From Heliocidaris tuberculata (Eukaryota; Echinodermata; Echinoidea; Camarodonta; Echinometridae), in contig CM046841.1 in the NCBI GenBank assembly GCA_025618425.1, positions 7,597,068 to 7,661,067 of the forward strand: a stretch of 64,000 bases of DNA, written 5' to 3'. Each line of letters begins with the position of its first letter. Position 1 is the stretch's first letter. The position numbers were made by a program, and so were the translations under genes. Under the pieces are notes generated by a model, which was given only the letters and a program-made list of their open reading frames with translations, made no database searches and had not been told where the DNA came from. This document shows positions 63,838 through 64,000 of the stretch, one piece after another.

Positions 63838-64000
63838 TGATGTGAAAACAGTGTGTGTAACAAGTGTGTGCAAACCGCTATGCGCCGTTGAGCCGGGAGC
63901 GTCGGGGTAGGTGGTCCTTAGCGAGGGTATTATAAGGTAACCGTTGATATTCGATCATTTGAATTATTTTACTGAAAAACACCGGAAATCATGAATAGAA

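Larger units (their letters stand above)
62116..64000. other. Intergenic DNA at the right edge
   Basis: No gene is supported. A plus-strand frame at 62885-63130 begins at an ATG but has no recognisable motif and ends in a low-complexity tail encoded by a T-run. Two small inverted repeats at 63636-63683 and 63808-63837 are listed separately. CpG content rises from 63810 to 63950. Confidence 0.55.

Overview
The window looks like an echinoderm-type metazoan genome, most probably a sea urchin; that assignment is inference. It rests on AT-rich, intron-dominated DNA, very frequent TACATGTA and TAGGCCTA words, many short terminal-inverted-repeat elements, and an L2/CR1-like retrotransposon tail ending in (TAA)n. 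No prokaryotic gene organisation, rRNA, CRISPR array or convincing tRNA was seen. Most short open frames are chance frames in introns or repeats.

One protein-coding gene is well supported. It lies on the minus strand and encodes a protein 4.1 (EPB41 / band 4.1-like) FERM protein. Ten coding exons can be joined at consensus splice sites with every phase matching, from the ATG at 38229 down to 448. An eleventh, partial exon probably runs off the left edge (45 to 1). Together they give about 407 residues: a short N-terminal headpiece, the complete FERM domain (F1, F2 and F3 lobes) and the start of the FERM-adjacent region. The spectrin-actin-binding and C-terminal regions expected of the family would lie beyond position 1. 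Two CpG-rich segments followed by good minus-strand donors (near 39442 and 55519) are candidate promoters with 5' noncoding exons. Alternative promoters are common in this family.

Layout: 1-8672 holds FERM exons 5 to 11; 8673-29853 is a 21-kb intron with an L2-like fragment and many MITE-type elements; 29854-38243 holds exons 1 to 4; 38244-55518 is probably a 5' intron; 55519-64000 is the candidate distal promoter and upstream DNA with a second, decayed L2-like tail.

The most unusual observation is that four of the ten complete coding exons (1, 3, 6 and 10) each have a partial, diverged duplicate close by. One keeps a start codon and splice acceptor; another is an open but acceptor-less copy of part of the F2 lobe. 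Other points of interest are a near-perfect 128-bp foldback flanked by 10-bp direct repeats, a 550-bp palindrome with a CGATCG-rich core, several nested MITE insertions, and recurrent 20-bp palindromes. No new multi-gene system was found.
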